From Nocardia abscessus NBRC 100374 (GTDB taxonomy: Bacteria; Actinomycetota; Actinomycetes; Mycobacteriales; Mycobacteriaceae), in assembly GCF_000308455.1 (NCBI RefSeq), contig NZ_BAFP01000110.1:1-64000 (forward strand): a stretch of DNA of 64,000 bases, read 5' to 3'. Below the pieces are notes generated by a model. That model saw only the letters and a program-made list of their open reading frames with translations. It had not been told where the DNA came from and ran no database searches. Position numbers and translations under genes: made by a program. Shown piece by piece: positions 33,675-42,206 of the stretch; positions within the stretch are counted from its first letter, which is position 1, and each line of letters opens with the position of its first letter.

Positions 33675-36600
33675 TCACTCGTCGGTCACCTGTCTCCCGC
33701 TGTCCTGCACGGGACAGCTGCCCGCGACCGCGCAGTGGCGGCATCCGTCGTTACGCATGGCGAGGTAGCCGGGGCCCTGAGTGGACGCCGCGGCCCGGTG
33801 AATCGTGTCGCGCCAGTGCTCGAGCGCCTCGGCGTCCAGCGGGGGCTGCATGCGCTGGGTCGCCCCTTCCGCCTTGCTCGGCTTCGCGACATAGACCAAT
33901 CGTGCCCCGCCGGGTTCGCCGGATGGATCGGCGGATTCTTCCGTGGCGTCGAGGGCACCCGTAGCGGCCGCCACCTGATAGGTCGCCAGCTGCGCGTGAT
34001 CGACGGCGGCCTGCTTGGTGACCGGGGACTTGCCGGTTTTCACGTCGACGATCACGAAGCGGCCTTGCGCGTCCCGTTCCAGCCGGTCGACGCGGCCCCG
34101 GATCCGCACGGCGCGTTCGTCTTCGGTGCGCGCGGGCAGCACGCAGTCCACCGGCACCTCGACACCGGCCTGGGTGAGTTCGCCGCGGGTGTTGCGGACC
34201 CAGGCCTGGAAGTTCTCCAGCATGCCTTCGGTGCGGCGCAGCTCCTGCCTGGAATGCCAGCCGGTCCCGGGATCGACCGCCTGCCAGGCCCGGTCCAGCG
34301 CCGCACGCACTTGGTCCGGGGGCACCTTGCCCGCCAGCGCCTGCACCAGCGTGTGCACCAGGTTGCCCTTGACGGCGTGTGGATTGTCGCCGTCGGTGCC
34401 GCCGTGGCGTTCCAGTGCCCAGCGCAGCGGACAGGTGCGCAGCAACTCCACGGTGGAGGGCGACAGCGCCACCGGGCCCTCGTCCTCGGCCCACAGCGGA
34501 CGCAGCGAGCTGAGTTCGGCGGTGCCATACCAGTCGTCGGGGTGGGTGCCGCGCACACCCGCGTCCGCCAGCCGCGCGAGCTGGTGCGCGGCGCGACGCC
34601 TGCGCTCCGGGTCTGCCTCGGGATCGCAGACCACGCCGCGCAATTCGGCGACCAGGGAGTGCATCACCAGGGCGCGGCCGGGATCGACCACCGGGAGCGC
34701 GCCGGGCTCGCTGTCGTCGTCGTGTCCGAGCAGCTCGGCGAGAAAACGCGAGGGCACCAGGTCACGTTCGCCTGCCACCGACTCCACCGCGGTGACCAGC
34801 AGGGATCGCCGGGCCCGGCTGCACGCGACGAACAGCAGCCTGCGCTCCTCGGCGAGAATCGGCGCCGCACGGCTCACCTGTTCACCCGCGTCGGACACCC
34901 CTGCGGTGAGATCCACCAGGTCCTCGGTGTGCAGCAGGGTGCCGCGCGAGCGCGGATCGGGCCAGATCCCCTCCTGCACGGCGGCGACGGCGACCACGTC
35001 CCATTCCCGCCCGGCCGCGGCGTGCGCACTCAGCAGCGCCACCGACTCGCCCGGTGCGGTGCGCGGCGCCGAGTCGAACGGAATCTCCTGCTGCGACAGA
35101 TACTCGACGAACCCTTCGATGCTCGCGCGCGGCAGCCGGTCGACGTAGGCGGCGGCCGCGTCGAACAACGCGACGGCGGCGTCCAGATCGCGATCGGCCT
35201 GCATACCGACCGCGCCGCCGCGCTCCGATTGGGCCACCCAGCGCCGTTCCAGCCGGGAACCGGTCCACAGCGCCCACAGGACGTCCTCCAGGCCCGCGCC
35301 GCGCCCGCGCGCCTTGCGTGCCCGATGCAGCGCGTCCAGCACCCGGCGCAGCGGTGCCGCCTCGACCTCGGTGAGCCGGCCCAGGATCGCCGGATCTCCC
35401 GCTCCGATCAGCTGGTCGCGCAGCACCTGCGCGGAGGGGCGGTCGATGTCCGCGCCGCGGTCCGGGGCCGGATCGTCGTCCGTGTCCGGGGTTTTCGCAC
35501 CGGCGCGCGCGGATTCCAGCACCGCGCGCCGAACGCCGCGGCGCAAGCGGCGCAAGGCGATCTGGTCGGCGCCGCCCAGCGGCCCGGACAGCAGGTCGAG
35601 GGCGTCCTCCGGCTCGAACGCCGGTTCCGCGCCCCGTTGCGCCGCCTCTCCCGCCAGCACCGCGCGCAGCGACAGCAGCATCCAGGCCGCGCCGCGCCTG
35701 CGCGCCAGCGGCGTGTCCAGCGTGGGCTGGCGCACCGGCACGCCCGCGGCGAGCAAGGCACGGCGCAGCGGCGCCAGCGACAGCGGCACCGATCGGACGA
35801 TCACCGCCATCCGCGACCACGGCACCCCGCCGGTGAGGTGCGCGCGGCGCAGGTGATCGGCGATGAGCGCGGCTTCCTTCGCGGGTGTGGCCAGCACGCG
35901 GACCCGCACCTCGGTGCCGTCCTCCCGCGGTTCGGCGCGTTCCGGCACGGGGATGCGCTGCGGCGCACTGCCCGGCAGACGTGCGGCGATCCGCGCGACC
36001 GCCAGCTGGACCTGACCGCTGAAGCGGTGGTTCGCGCGCAGCACGACGCGCCGGTCGTCGGGCACGTCGAGTCCGGCGACGAACCGCGCGTCGGCGCCGC
36101 GGAAGGTGAAGACGGCCTGATCGGGATCGCCCGCGATCACCGTGATCCGCGCGCTGTGCCCGATCGCCTCGACCAGGATCGCCGCCTGCGGGTCCAGGTG
36201 CTGTGCGTCGTCGACCAGCAGGTATCGGATCCTGGCGCGTTCGGCAGCGAGCAGATTCGGGTCGGCGGCCAGCGCGTCCAGCGCCGCGCCGACCAGTTCG
36301 GCGGCGTCCAGCGCGGGCGCGGTCGCCTCCGGCGCCTCCACGCCCACCGACCAGCGCAGCAGCATCGTCTGCTCGTAGCGGATGGCGAAGTTGCCGGCCG
36401 CCACCCACTCCGGTTTGGCGTGCTCGCGGCCCAGCCGCACCAGGTCTTCCGGCCCGATGCCGCGTTCGGTGGCGCGCAGCATGAGATCGCGCAATTGCTC
36501 GGCGAATCCACCGAGCGCGAGCGCGGGCCGCAGTCGCTCCGGCCACAATCCGCGCGCGCCCTCGGCCATGTCGATCAGGTCGCCGCGCAGCATTTCGCGC

Positions 36601-37091
36601 AGCACGGCGTCCTGTTCCGCTCCGGTCAGCAAACGCGGCGGCGGATTGCCGTGCGCCATCGCGTGCCTGCGTAGCACGGAGAAAGCGTACGAGTGCAGGG
36701 TGCGCACCAACGGTTCTCGTGTGGCGCCGGGCACACCGTCCTCGACGCCGGGTTCGGGTCCGCTCAGCCGCGTGGTGATGGCATCGCGCACGGCGCCCGC
36801 CGCCTGTTTCGAATGTGTCAGCACCAGCACCGAATCGGGATCGGCTCCAGCCGCGATGCGCTCGGCGGCGAGGTCCACCAGCAGGGCTGTCTTGCCGGTT
36901 CCGGGCCCGCCGAGTACCTGCCAGGGCCGCCACCCGGGGCGCGCGGGACCGGCCTCGGCCGCGGCATCCAGCAGCGCGCGAACGTCGGCGCCCCAGTCTC
37001 GCGGCCGGGGCGCCACCACATTCCGGCGAACCAGTCGCACCGCGCCATCCGATCGCACCACGCGGGCTATTGCAACAGACACGACCGACAC
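33675..37091 (-). CDS. adnA: AdnA helicase-nuclease subunit
   Basis: This 1138-residue partner of AdnB has Walker A GGPGTGKT (61-68), a UvrD-like motif II YLLVDDAQHLDPQ, motif III AGDPDQAVFTFRGAD and a C-terminal nuclease with GRVDRLERDAQG and FVIVDVKTGKSP. CRHCAVAGSC near the end, with an upstream Cys in LRTCPLRWAL, suggests an Fe-S-bound nuclease. AdnAB resects DNA double-strand breaks in mycolic actinobacteria in place of RecBCD. GTG 37091 follows GGAGG; the annotated-looking frame to 38009 overlaps lipV and is rejected. First gene of adnA-adnB. Confidence 0.92.
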   Translation of the reverse strand: MSVVSVAIARVVRSDGAVRLVRRNVVAPRPRDWGADVRALLDAAAEAGPARPGWRPWQVLGGPGTGKTALLVDLAAERIAAGADPDSVLVLTHSKQAAGAVRDAITTRLSGPEPGVEDGVPGATREPLVRTLHSYAFSVLRRHAMAHGNPPPRLLTGAEQDAVLREMLRGDLIDMAEGARGLWPERLRPALALGGFAEQLRDLMLRATERGIGPEDLVRLGREHAKPEWVAAGNFAIRYEQTMLLRWSVGVEAPEATAPALDAAELVGAALDALAADPNLLAAERARIRYLLVDDAQHLDPQAAILVEAIGHSARITVIAGDPDQAVFTFRGADARFVAGLDVPDDRRVVLRANHRFSGQVQLAVARIAARLPGSAPQRIPVPERAEPREDGTEVRVRVLATPAKEAALIADHLRRAHLTGGVPWSRMAVIVRSVPLSLAPLRRALLAAGVPVRQPTLDTPLARRRGAAWMLLSLRAVLAGEAAQRGAEPAFEPEDALDLLSGPLGGADQIALRRLRRGVRRAVLESARAGAKTPDTDDDPAPDRGADIDRPSAQVLRDQLIGAGDPAILGRLTEVEAAPLRRVLDALHRARKARGRGAGLEDVLWALWTGSRLERRWVAQSERGGAVGMQADRDLDAAVALFDAAAAYVDRLPRASIEGFVEYLSQQEIPFDSAPRTAPGESVALLSAHAAAGREWDVVAVAAVQEGIWPDPRSRGTLLHTEDLVDLTAGVSDAGEQVSRAAPILAEERRLLFVACSRARRSLLVTAVESVAGERDLVPSRFLAELLGHDDDSEPGALPVVDPGRALVMHSLVAELRGVVCDPEADPERRRRAAHQLARLADAGVRGTHPDDWYGTAELSSLRPLWAEDEGPVALSPSTVELLRTCPLRWALERHGGTDGDNPHAVKGNLVHTLVQALAGKVPPDQVRAALDRAWQAVDPGTGWHSRQELRRTEGMLENFQAWVRNTRGELTQAGVEVPVDCVLPARTEDERAVRIRGRVDRLERDAQGRFVIVDVKTGKSPVTKQAAVDHAQLATYQVAAATGALDATEESADPSGEPGGARLVYVAKPSKAEGATQRMQPPLDAEALEHWRDTIHRAAASTQGPGYLAMRNDGCRHCAVAGSCPVQDSGRQVTDE

Positions 37092-37154
37092 GCCGGTACA
37101 CGCCTCCGTGTGACCGGCACTGCGCGCGATTCCGGCGCAGGTCACAATGGACCG

Positions 37155-37931
37155 GTGTCTGTTCTGAATGTCCACCGGTTCGGTCCGACGACGGGACCGG
37201 TGGTGCTCGCCCTGCACGGCGTGACCGGCCACGGCAAACGCTGGGAAGACCTGGCCACCCGGCATCTGCCCGACGTCCGCGTGCTCGCACCCGACCTGCG
37301 CGGACACGGTCGCTCGACCTCGCTGCCGCCGTGGAACTTCGAGACCATCGTCGATGACCTGGTCGACCTGGTCACCACGGAGGCGGACGGACCGGTGGTG
37401 GTGGTCGCGCACTCCTTCGGCGGCGCCTGCGCGCTGCACCTGGCGCATCGACATCCCGACCTGGTGCGCAAGCTCGTGCTGCTCGATCCGGCCATCGCGC
37501 TGGAACCGGAATGGCTCAACGAGATCGCGCTGTCCACCCTGGTCTCGGCCGACTACGACAGCGTCGACCACGCGCGCCGGGACAAGCTGGACACCGGATG
37601 GGGTGACGTCGAGCCGCGGCTGCTCGACGCCGAACTGCTCGAACATCTGATGCCCACCGCCGACGGGCGCTTCGGCTGGCGGATGAGCCTGCCCGCCATC
37701 AACTCCTACTGGGGCCAGCTGGCTCGCCACTGGGTGCTGCCGCCCGCGGACCTGCCCACGGTGCTGGTGCAGGCGATGAAGGTGCACCCGCCGTTCGTCA
37801 CCCCGGAGTTCCGCGCGGCGCTCACCGAGCACATGGGCGCGAACCTGACCGTGCTCGAGTGGAACTGCGATCACATGGTGGCCCAGGCGTATCCGGCCGA
37901 GACCGGCGAACTCGTGCGCTCGGTGCTCTGA
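37155..37931 (+). CDS. Alpha/beta hydrolase (LipV/Rv3203-like)
   Basis: This 258-residue hydrolase has the oxyanion motif ALHGVTGHGKRW, the nucleophile elbow VVAHSFGGA and the catalytic His in WNCDHMV. The acid is probably the Asp before VLLDPA or one downstream. M. tuberculosis LipV is an esterase of unclear substrate. The GTG start lies 6 nt after CACAAT, so a leaderless mRNA is likely. It is divergent from adnA by 63 bp and followed within 5 bp by the alkyltransferase-like gene. Confidence 0.85.
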   Translation: MSVLNVHRFGPTTGPVVLALHGVTGHGKRWEDLATRHLPDVRVLAPDLRGHGRSTSLPPWNFETIVDDLVDLVTTEADGPVVVVAHSFGGACALHLAHRHPDLVRKLVLLDPAIALEPEWLNEIALSTLVSADYDSVDHARRDKLDTGWGDVEPRLLDAELLEHLMPTADGRFGWRMSLPAINSYWGQLARHWVLPPADLPTVLVQAMKVHPPFVTPEFRAALTEHMGANLTVLEWNCDHMVAQAYPAETGELVRSVL

Positions 37932-37935
37932 ACCG

Positions 37936-38247
37936 ATGCCGACCAGCGACGCCCAGATCGAGCAGGTTCGCGCCCTGGTGGCGTCGGTTCCGCCCGGCCG
38001 GGTCGTCACCTACGGCGACATCGCCGCGGCCGCGGGACTGTCCACGCCACGCACGGTGGGCTGGATCATGCGCACCGACGCGGCCGACCTGCCCTGGCAT
38101 CGCGTGCTGGGCGCGAGCGGCAAGCCCGCCGCGCACCTGGCCCGTCGCCAGCTGCGCCTGCTCGCCGAGGAAGGCGTGCCGATCCGGGACGGACGTGTCG
38201 ACCTGCGCGCCGCGCGCTTCCCCCTGCCCGATCCTGCGGCGGGCTGA
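37936..38247 (+). CDS. Alkyltransferase-like (ATL) protein, MGMT family without Cys
   Basis: This 103-residue protein has the MGMT fold with VTYGDIAAAAGLSTPRTVGW and PWHRVLGASG. Trp54 replaces the acceptor Cys of O6-alkylguanine transferases (PCHR becomes PWHR). ATL proteins bind O6-alkylguanine and flip it out, flagging it for nucleotide excision repair instead of removing the alkyl group. It probably shares a transcript with the lipV-like gene; the order matches Rv3203-Rv3204. Confidence 0.9.
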   Translation: MPTSDAQIEQVRALVASVPPGRVVTYGDIAAAAGLSTPRTVGWIMRTDAADLPWHRVLGASGKPAAHLARRQLRLLAEEGVPIRDGRVDLRAARFPLPDPAAG

Positions 38248-38301
38248 GCACCGCTGTCCGAAATGCCTCCGAGCCGGATCGGCGGCCAGTACCGTTGATC
38301 C

Positions 38302-39057
38302 ATGCCCACCCGCCTGGCATGTGTCGTGTTCGATGCCGACCGGCCGCGTTCGGTCGCGGACTTCTGGGCCGAACTGCTCGGCTGGAGTGTGACGCTCGAC
38401 CGGCCCGACGAGGTGAACGTCGCGGCCCCCGACGCCGACGGTGGCGACCTCGCGCTGACCTTCCTGCCCGCGATGCGGGCCAAGGTCGGCAAGAACCGCC
38501 TGCACCTGGATCTGGCCACCCGCTCGCGGGAGCATCAGCGCACCCAGGTGGACCGGGCGCTGGCCTTGGGCGCGCGAGCGGTCAACATCGGCCAGGGCGC
38601 GGTGCCGTGGGCTGTGCTGGCCGACCCGGAAGGCAACGAATTCTGCGTCCTCGAACCCAGGGAGGAGTACGTGGACACCGGAGCCGTCGCGGCCGTGGTG
38701 GTCGACACGCGCGAGCCGGAGCGCCTCGCCGAGTTCTGGGCGGTCGCCACCGGCTGGCCGTCCACCCGGCGCGGTGAGCGGCTGGCCGGGCTGCGTTCGC
38801 CGACCGGACTCGGCTCCTGGCTGGAGTTCGTCCGCACCCCCGACGCGGGGACCGGCCGCACCAGACTGAGCCTCGACCTCACCTCGTTTCCCGCCGACGA
38901 CCGCGCCGCCGAGGTAGCCAGGCTGCACGCCGCGGGAGCCACCACGATCGACCGCGGCGCCCCGGCCGCCGACCGCGACACCGACCTCGTGCTCGCCGAC
39001 CCGGAACTCAACGAGTTCCGGCTGCTGCCACCGGCCCGCTTCTGGTCCAACGCCTGA
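38302..39057 (+). CDS. Two-domain VOC family protein
   Basis: This 251-residue protein has two similar glyoxalase-like halves. The first opens RLACVVFDADRPRSVADFWA and ends WAVLADPEGNEFCVLEP; the second opens VAAVVVDTREPERLAEFWAV and ends LADPELNEFRLLPP. The repeated DPExNEF motif at the end of each domain is typical. Substrate unknown. It lies outside the mycobacterial block and has its own ATG, 54 bp after the ATL gene. Confidence 0.75.
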   Translation: MPTRLACVVFDADRPRSVADFWAELLGWSVTLDRPDEVNVAAPDADGGDLALTFLPAMRAKVGKNRLHLDLATRSREHQRTQVDRALALGARAVNIGQGAVPWAVLADPEGNEFCVLEPREEYVDTGAVAAVVVDTREPERLAEFWAVATGWPSTRRGERLAGLRSPTGLGSWLEFVRTPDAGTGRTRLSLDLTSFPADDRAAEVARLHAAGATTIDRGAPAADRDTDLVLADPELNEFRLLPPARFWSNA

Positions 39058-39139
39058 TCGACGCCGTCCGGTCCCCGGCTTCCCCGCCGTGACGAATTAG
39101 CATGACCGCCATGGTGTACCCAGCTCGAAGTCGTGGCCT

Positions 39140-40882
39140 ATGACCGCCGCCGACGCGATCGTGCTCGCGGGCGGCCGGGCCAGCCGGATGGGCGGCGTGG
39201 ACAAACCGGCTATCGTCATCGGCGGTCGTTCCATGCTCGAGGTGGCACTCGCCGCCGTGGCTTCGTGCGGGCACACGGTGGTCGTCGGACCGCACCGGCC
39301 CGAGCTTGCGCCGCAATTCGTCCAGGTGCGCGAGGTACCGCCCGGGTCGGGTCCGGTGGCGGCGATCGACACGGGGCTGCGCGCGCTCGGCTCCGCCGCG
39401 CCGCTGGTGGTCGTGCTGGCCGCCGACCTGCCGTTCCTGGCTCCGTGGGCGGTCACCGAACTGATCCGGCACGCCACCGAATCCGGCGCGGACGCGGTGT
39501 TCGCCGCCGACGAGTCCGGACGCCCGCAGTACCTGATCGGAGTGTGGCGGCGCTCCGCGCTGGCGGCCGCGCTGGAGGGGCTCGGCGCGCTGATCAACCA
39601 GCCGATGAAAGCGCTGGTGCCCGCCGCCGCCGCGATCATCCCGCTGCCCGGCGTCGGCGACTGCGATACCGAGGAGGAGGTTCGGCGAGCCAGGGCCACC
39701 GTCGACGCGCCACGGCGGCACCCACCGCTGGATCTCGATGAGGCGCGAGAGATGCTGCGCGGCACTCTGTCCCGGCTCACCGCCTACGAAGCCGACCTGC
39801 GTTCGGTGCTCGGGGCCGCGCTCGCAGGCCCGCTGACCGCCGCCGGGCCGCTGCCCCGCTTCGACGTTTCCGCGATGGACGGCTACGCGGTGGCGGGTGA
39901 CGGGCCGTGGCGCCTGCGCCGCGACATCGGCTTCGCGGGCGGCAGGCGGCCGGTGGGGCTGCTGCCGGGTGAGGCGGTGCGAATCGCCACCGGCGCGCAC
40001 GTACCGGACGGCACCACGGGTGTCCTGCGCGACGAGTTCGTGCACGTCGCCGACGAAACGCTGTACCGCCTGCCGGACACCCCGCTGCGCGACGACATCC
40101 GCCACCGTGGCGAGGACCGGCAGGCCGGTGATCTCGTCGCGCCGGAGGGCACGCCGGTCACCGCCGCGTTGATCTCCGCGGCCGCGAGCGTCGAAGTCAC
40201 CGCGGCGCCGGTACGCGGCCCGGTGCGCGCGCGCATCGTCATGACCGGTGACGAGATCCGCAGCGAGGGGCCGCTGCAGGCGGGCCAGACCCGCGATTCG
40301 ATCGGTCCGATCCTGCCGGAGCTGCTGTCCTGGTACGGCATTCGCACCGCCGACCGAGTGCACCTGCGCGACACGCCGCACGGATTCGACGAGGTCATGA
40401 CCGTGGCGCCGGATCACGACCTGCTGGTGATCGTCGGCGCGACCGGCGGCGGGGCCGCCGACCAGCTCCGTGCCGCCCTGGCCCGCGCCGGAGCCGAGAT
40501 CGTGGTGCCGCGCCTGCGGCTGCGTCCCGGCGGTTCCACCGTCGTCGCCGAACTCGCCTCCGGCACCACGGTGCTCGGCCTGCCCGGCAACCCGTTCGCC
40601 GCCGTCGCCACGCTCATGGCGCTCGCGCCCGCGATCGTCGAGGGCCGCACCGGCGCGCCCACGGCCCGCCCGCTGCGTGGGCCGCTGCACAACGCGGCAG
40701 AGATCGCGGCACAGGTGACCCGCGTCGTACCCGCTCGCGCCGCCGAGGAAGGCGGCTGGATCGGCGACCCGGCCATCCGCACCGCCCATCTCGGCGGCCT
40801 CATCGACCGCGACGGATTGGTCGTGGTCCCGCCCGGCGCCGTCGACGGCGCGACGGTCGAGTTCCTTCCGCTGCGCGGCTGA
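39140..40882 (+). CDS. MobA-MoeA fusion for molybdenum cofactor synthesis
   Basis: This 580-residue fusion has two parts. Residues 1 to about 190 are MobA-like: the nucleotide motif VLAGGRASRMGGVDKPAI is followed by VVLAADLPFLAPWAV. Residues about 195-580 are MoeA-like with SAMDGYAVAG, RIATGAHVPDGTT, IVMTGDEIRS and LGLPGNPFAAV. MoeA inserts molybdate into molybdopterin-AMP and MobA transfers nucleotide to form the dinucleotide cofactor. A single chain would couple two late steps. The narGHJI operon 5 kb downstream needs this cofactor. Metal-site residues around the MoeA GGxxxxD loop are variant (VGATGGGAADQLR). Confidence 0.85.
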   Translation: MTAADAIVLAGGRASRMGGVDKPAIVIGGRSMLEVALAAVASCGHTVVVGPHRPELAPQFVQVREVPPGSGPVAAIDTGLRALGSAAPLVVVLAADLPFLAPWAVTELIRHATESGADAVFAADESGRPQYLIGVWRRSALAAALEGLGALINQPMKALVPAAAAIIPLPGVGDCDTEEEVRRARATVDAPRRHPPLDLDEAREMLRGTLSRLTAYEADLRSVLGAALAGPLTAAGPLPRFDVSAMDGYAVAGDGPWRLRRDIGFAGGRRPVGLLPGEAVRIATGAHVPDGTTGVLRDEFVHVADETLYRLPDTPLRDDIRHRGEDRQAGDLVAPEGTPVTAALISAAASVEVTAAPVRGPVRARIVMTGDEIRSEGPLQAGQTRDSIGPILPELLSWYGIRTADRVHLRDTPHGFDEVMTVAPDHDLLVIVGATGGGAADQLRAALARAGAEIVVPRLRLRPGGSTVVAELASGTTVLGLPGNPFAAVATLMALAPAIVEGRTGAPTARPLRGPLHNAAEIAAQVTRVVPARAAEEGGWIGDPAIRTAHLGGLIDRDGLVVVPPGAVDGATVEFLPLRG

Positions 40883-41435
40883 GCCGGCGTACGACACGAC
40901 TCGTCCGGAACTGTCGCGCCTCAGCACAGTGGGACGCTGAAGCGATTGCACTGCAAGTAATCTCAGGTGACATCGGGCTCCGCCCCACGCGGAAGTGTGC
41001 CAGCGATTCCCGGGTCGGGCGGAAACAAATTGCCGCACAACAACTTATGTGACGACCACAGCGACCGGCCGCACCACGCGCACACCCCCGCCGCAGGGGA
41101 ATTATTTTCGCCGCGATAAACCCGAGAACACGCGAAGTCGGAGCGATACCGACCACTCGCGAACGCGTGGGCGCGACCCGTTTTGTTACCGTTCGAACAC
41201 ACACCCGAGCCACCGGCAAACCACCCGCCAAGGAATGACACCGTGCCACCGATCCAGCCGTAGTTGCTATCGAAACCCACCTTCAATAGCGCCTCTACCT
41301 GCGCAAATACAACAACCGGCCGCTCCGGGCCATATTTTTCATTTCCCCTTCCGGAAGCTCCACCGGCTCGCTATCGTTTGTTCGTTAGGCTGTTCGTTAG
41401 GCGAATATCAATCCCCCGGAAAGGACCGTGTGGAG
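40883..41435. other. 553-bp intergenic region, AT-richer than average
   Basis: No supported gene. The GC content dips clearly in patches around 41020-41130 and 41280-41420. A 12-bp direct repeat TGTTCGTTAGGC occurs twice in tandem (41379-41402), just before the small basic gene at 41436, and could be an operator. A minus-strand frame at 40963-41286 lacks a ribosome site and has atypical codon use. Confidence 0.4.
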
Positions 41436-41606
41436 ATGGCTGAAAAGTCGAAGAAAACGCCTAAGAAAATGCCGAAGCAGATGCCGAGGCAGCAGCAGCA
41501 ACAGCGCCAGGAGCAGGACATGCGCGAGGGCTCGGATATGGAAGGCCGTCGGGGCACCAGGTCCGAGATGCCCGAACGGCGCGGCGAGCAGGACCGCCGC
41601 CAGTAG
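41436..41606 (+). CDS. Small charged Gln/Lys/Arg-rich protein
   Basis: This 56-residue protein starts at ATG 41436, with GGAAAGGA about 13 nt upstream. It is made of Lys-rich (EKSKKTPKKMPKQMPRQ), Gln-rich and Arg/Glu-rich segments and is certainly disordered. No family is recognised. A 553-bp AT-richer upstream region with a tandem 12-bp repeat suggests regulated expression. Confidence 0.5.
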   Translation: MAEKSKKTPKKMPKQMPRQQQQQRQEQDMREGSDMEGRRGTRSEMPERRGEQDRRQ

Positions 41607-41786
41607 CTGATCTGCGCCACCCGCGCCGCCGGCCCCAACTCCTCCCGGGACCGGCGGCTGCGGTCGTACCAGGCCCGGTGTGCTTACCCCGCTTACCCCG
41701 GAGGTAATTGTCGCCCCGCGCGCGGCGGACCTACCGTCGGTTCGACGCCACTCCCGGTGTCGACGAACGAAGGAACGCCGACCATC

Positions 41787-42128
41787 ATGTCCGCCTATGG
41801 CTTCGCCCACCTCCGCGGTCGCAGGCCCCATCCCGATATCCTGGAATACCTGGAGCGCATCCAAGCCACCTTGGACCCGTTCGGTGGCCGCTTCGTCATC
41901 CACGGGCCCCCGGCCGAGATCGTGGAAGGCAGCTGGCCCGGGAGCATGGTGCTGATCGAGTTCCCCGGCATGACCGAAGCGCGGGAGTGGTACCACTCGC
42001 CCGCCTACCAGGAGATCCTGCCGCTGCGCGCCGATCACATCGACGGCGACCTGCTGCTGATCGAAGGCGTCGGCCCGGACTACGATCCGCGCAAACGCGC
42101 CGCCGAGCTGCGCGCCGAGGCGACCTGA
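41787..42128 (+). CDS. DUF1330-family protein
   Basis: This 113-residue dimeric-barrel-type protein has AYGFAHLRGRRPHPDILEYL, FVIHGPPAEIVEGSW, LIEFPGMTEAREWYHSPAYQ and LLLIEGV, all typical of DUF1330. The function of the family is unknown. ATG 41787 follows GAAGGA at about 12 nt; an upstream GTG at 41757 adds only non-conserved residues. It precedes the methionine salvage operon by 78 bp. Confidence 0.8.
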   Translation: MSAYGFAHLRGRRPHPDILEYLERIQATLDPFGGRFVIHGPPAEIVEGSWPGSMVLIEFPGMTEAREWYHSPAYQEILPLRADHIDGDLLLIEGVGPDYDPRKRAAELRAEAT

Positions 42129-42206
42129 CGCGATTTCCGCCCGCCATCCGCCGTCCGATACCGTTGACCAGGCACGACACAGCTCGACGCGATAAGGATG
42201 GGCCCG

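Noticed and set aside
33735-36674. 979-codon open frame on the plus strand opposite adnA
   Set aside because: A mirror frame of the high-GC adnA gene. It is His/Arg/Gln-rich without domains, lacks a ribosome site, and adnA on the other strand has clear motifs.
40963-41286. 107-codon minus-strand frame with several Cys in the AT-richer gap
   Set aside because: No ribosome site, codon use unlike neighbours, no recognisable domain; likely chance.
42129-42206. SAM riboswitch before the methionine salvage operon
   Set aside because: Only 78 bp separate the genes and no SAM-type core was seen.
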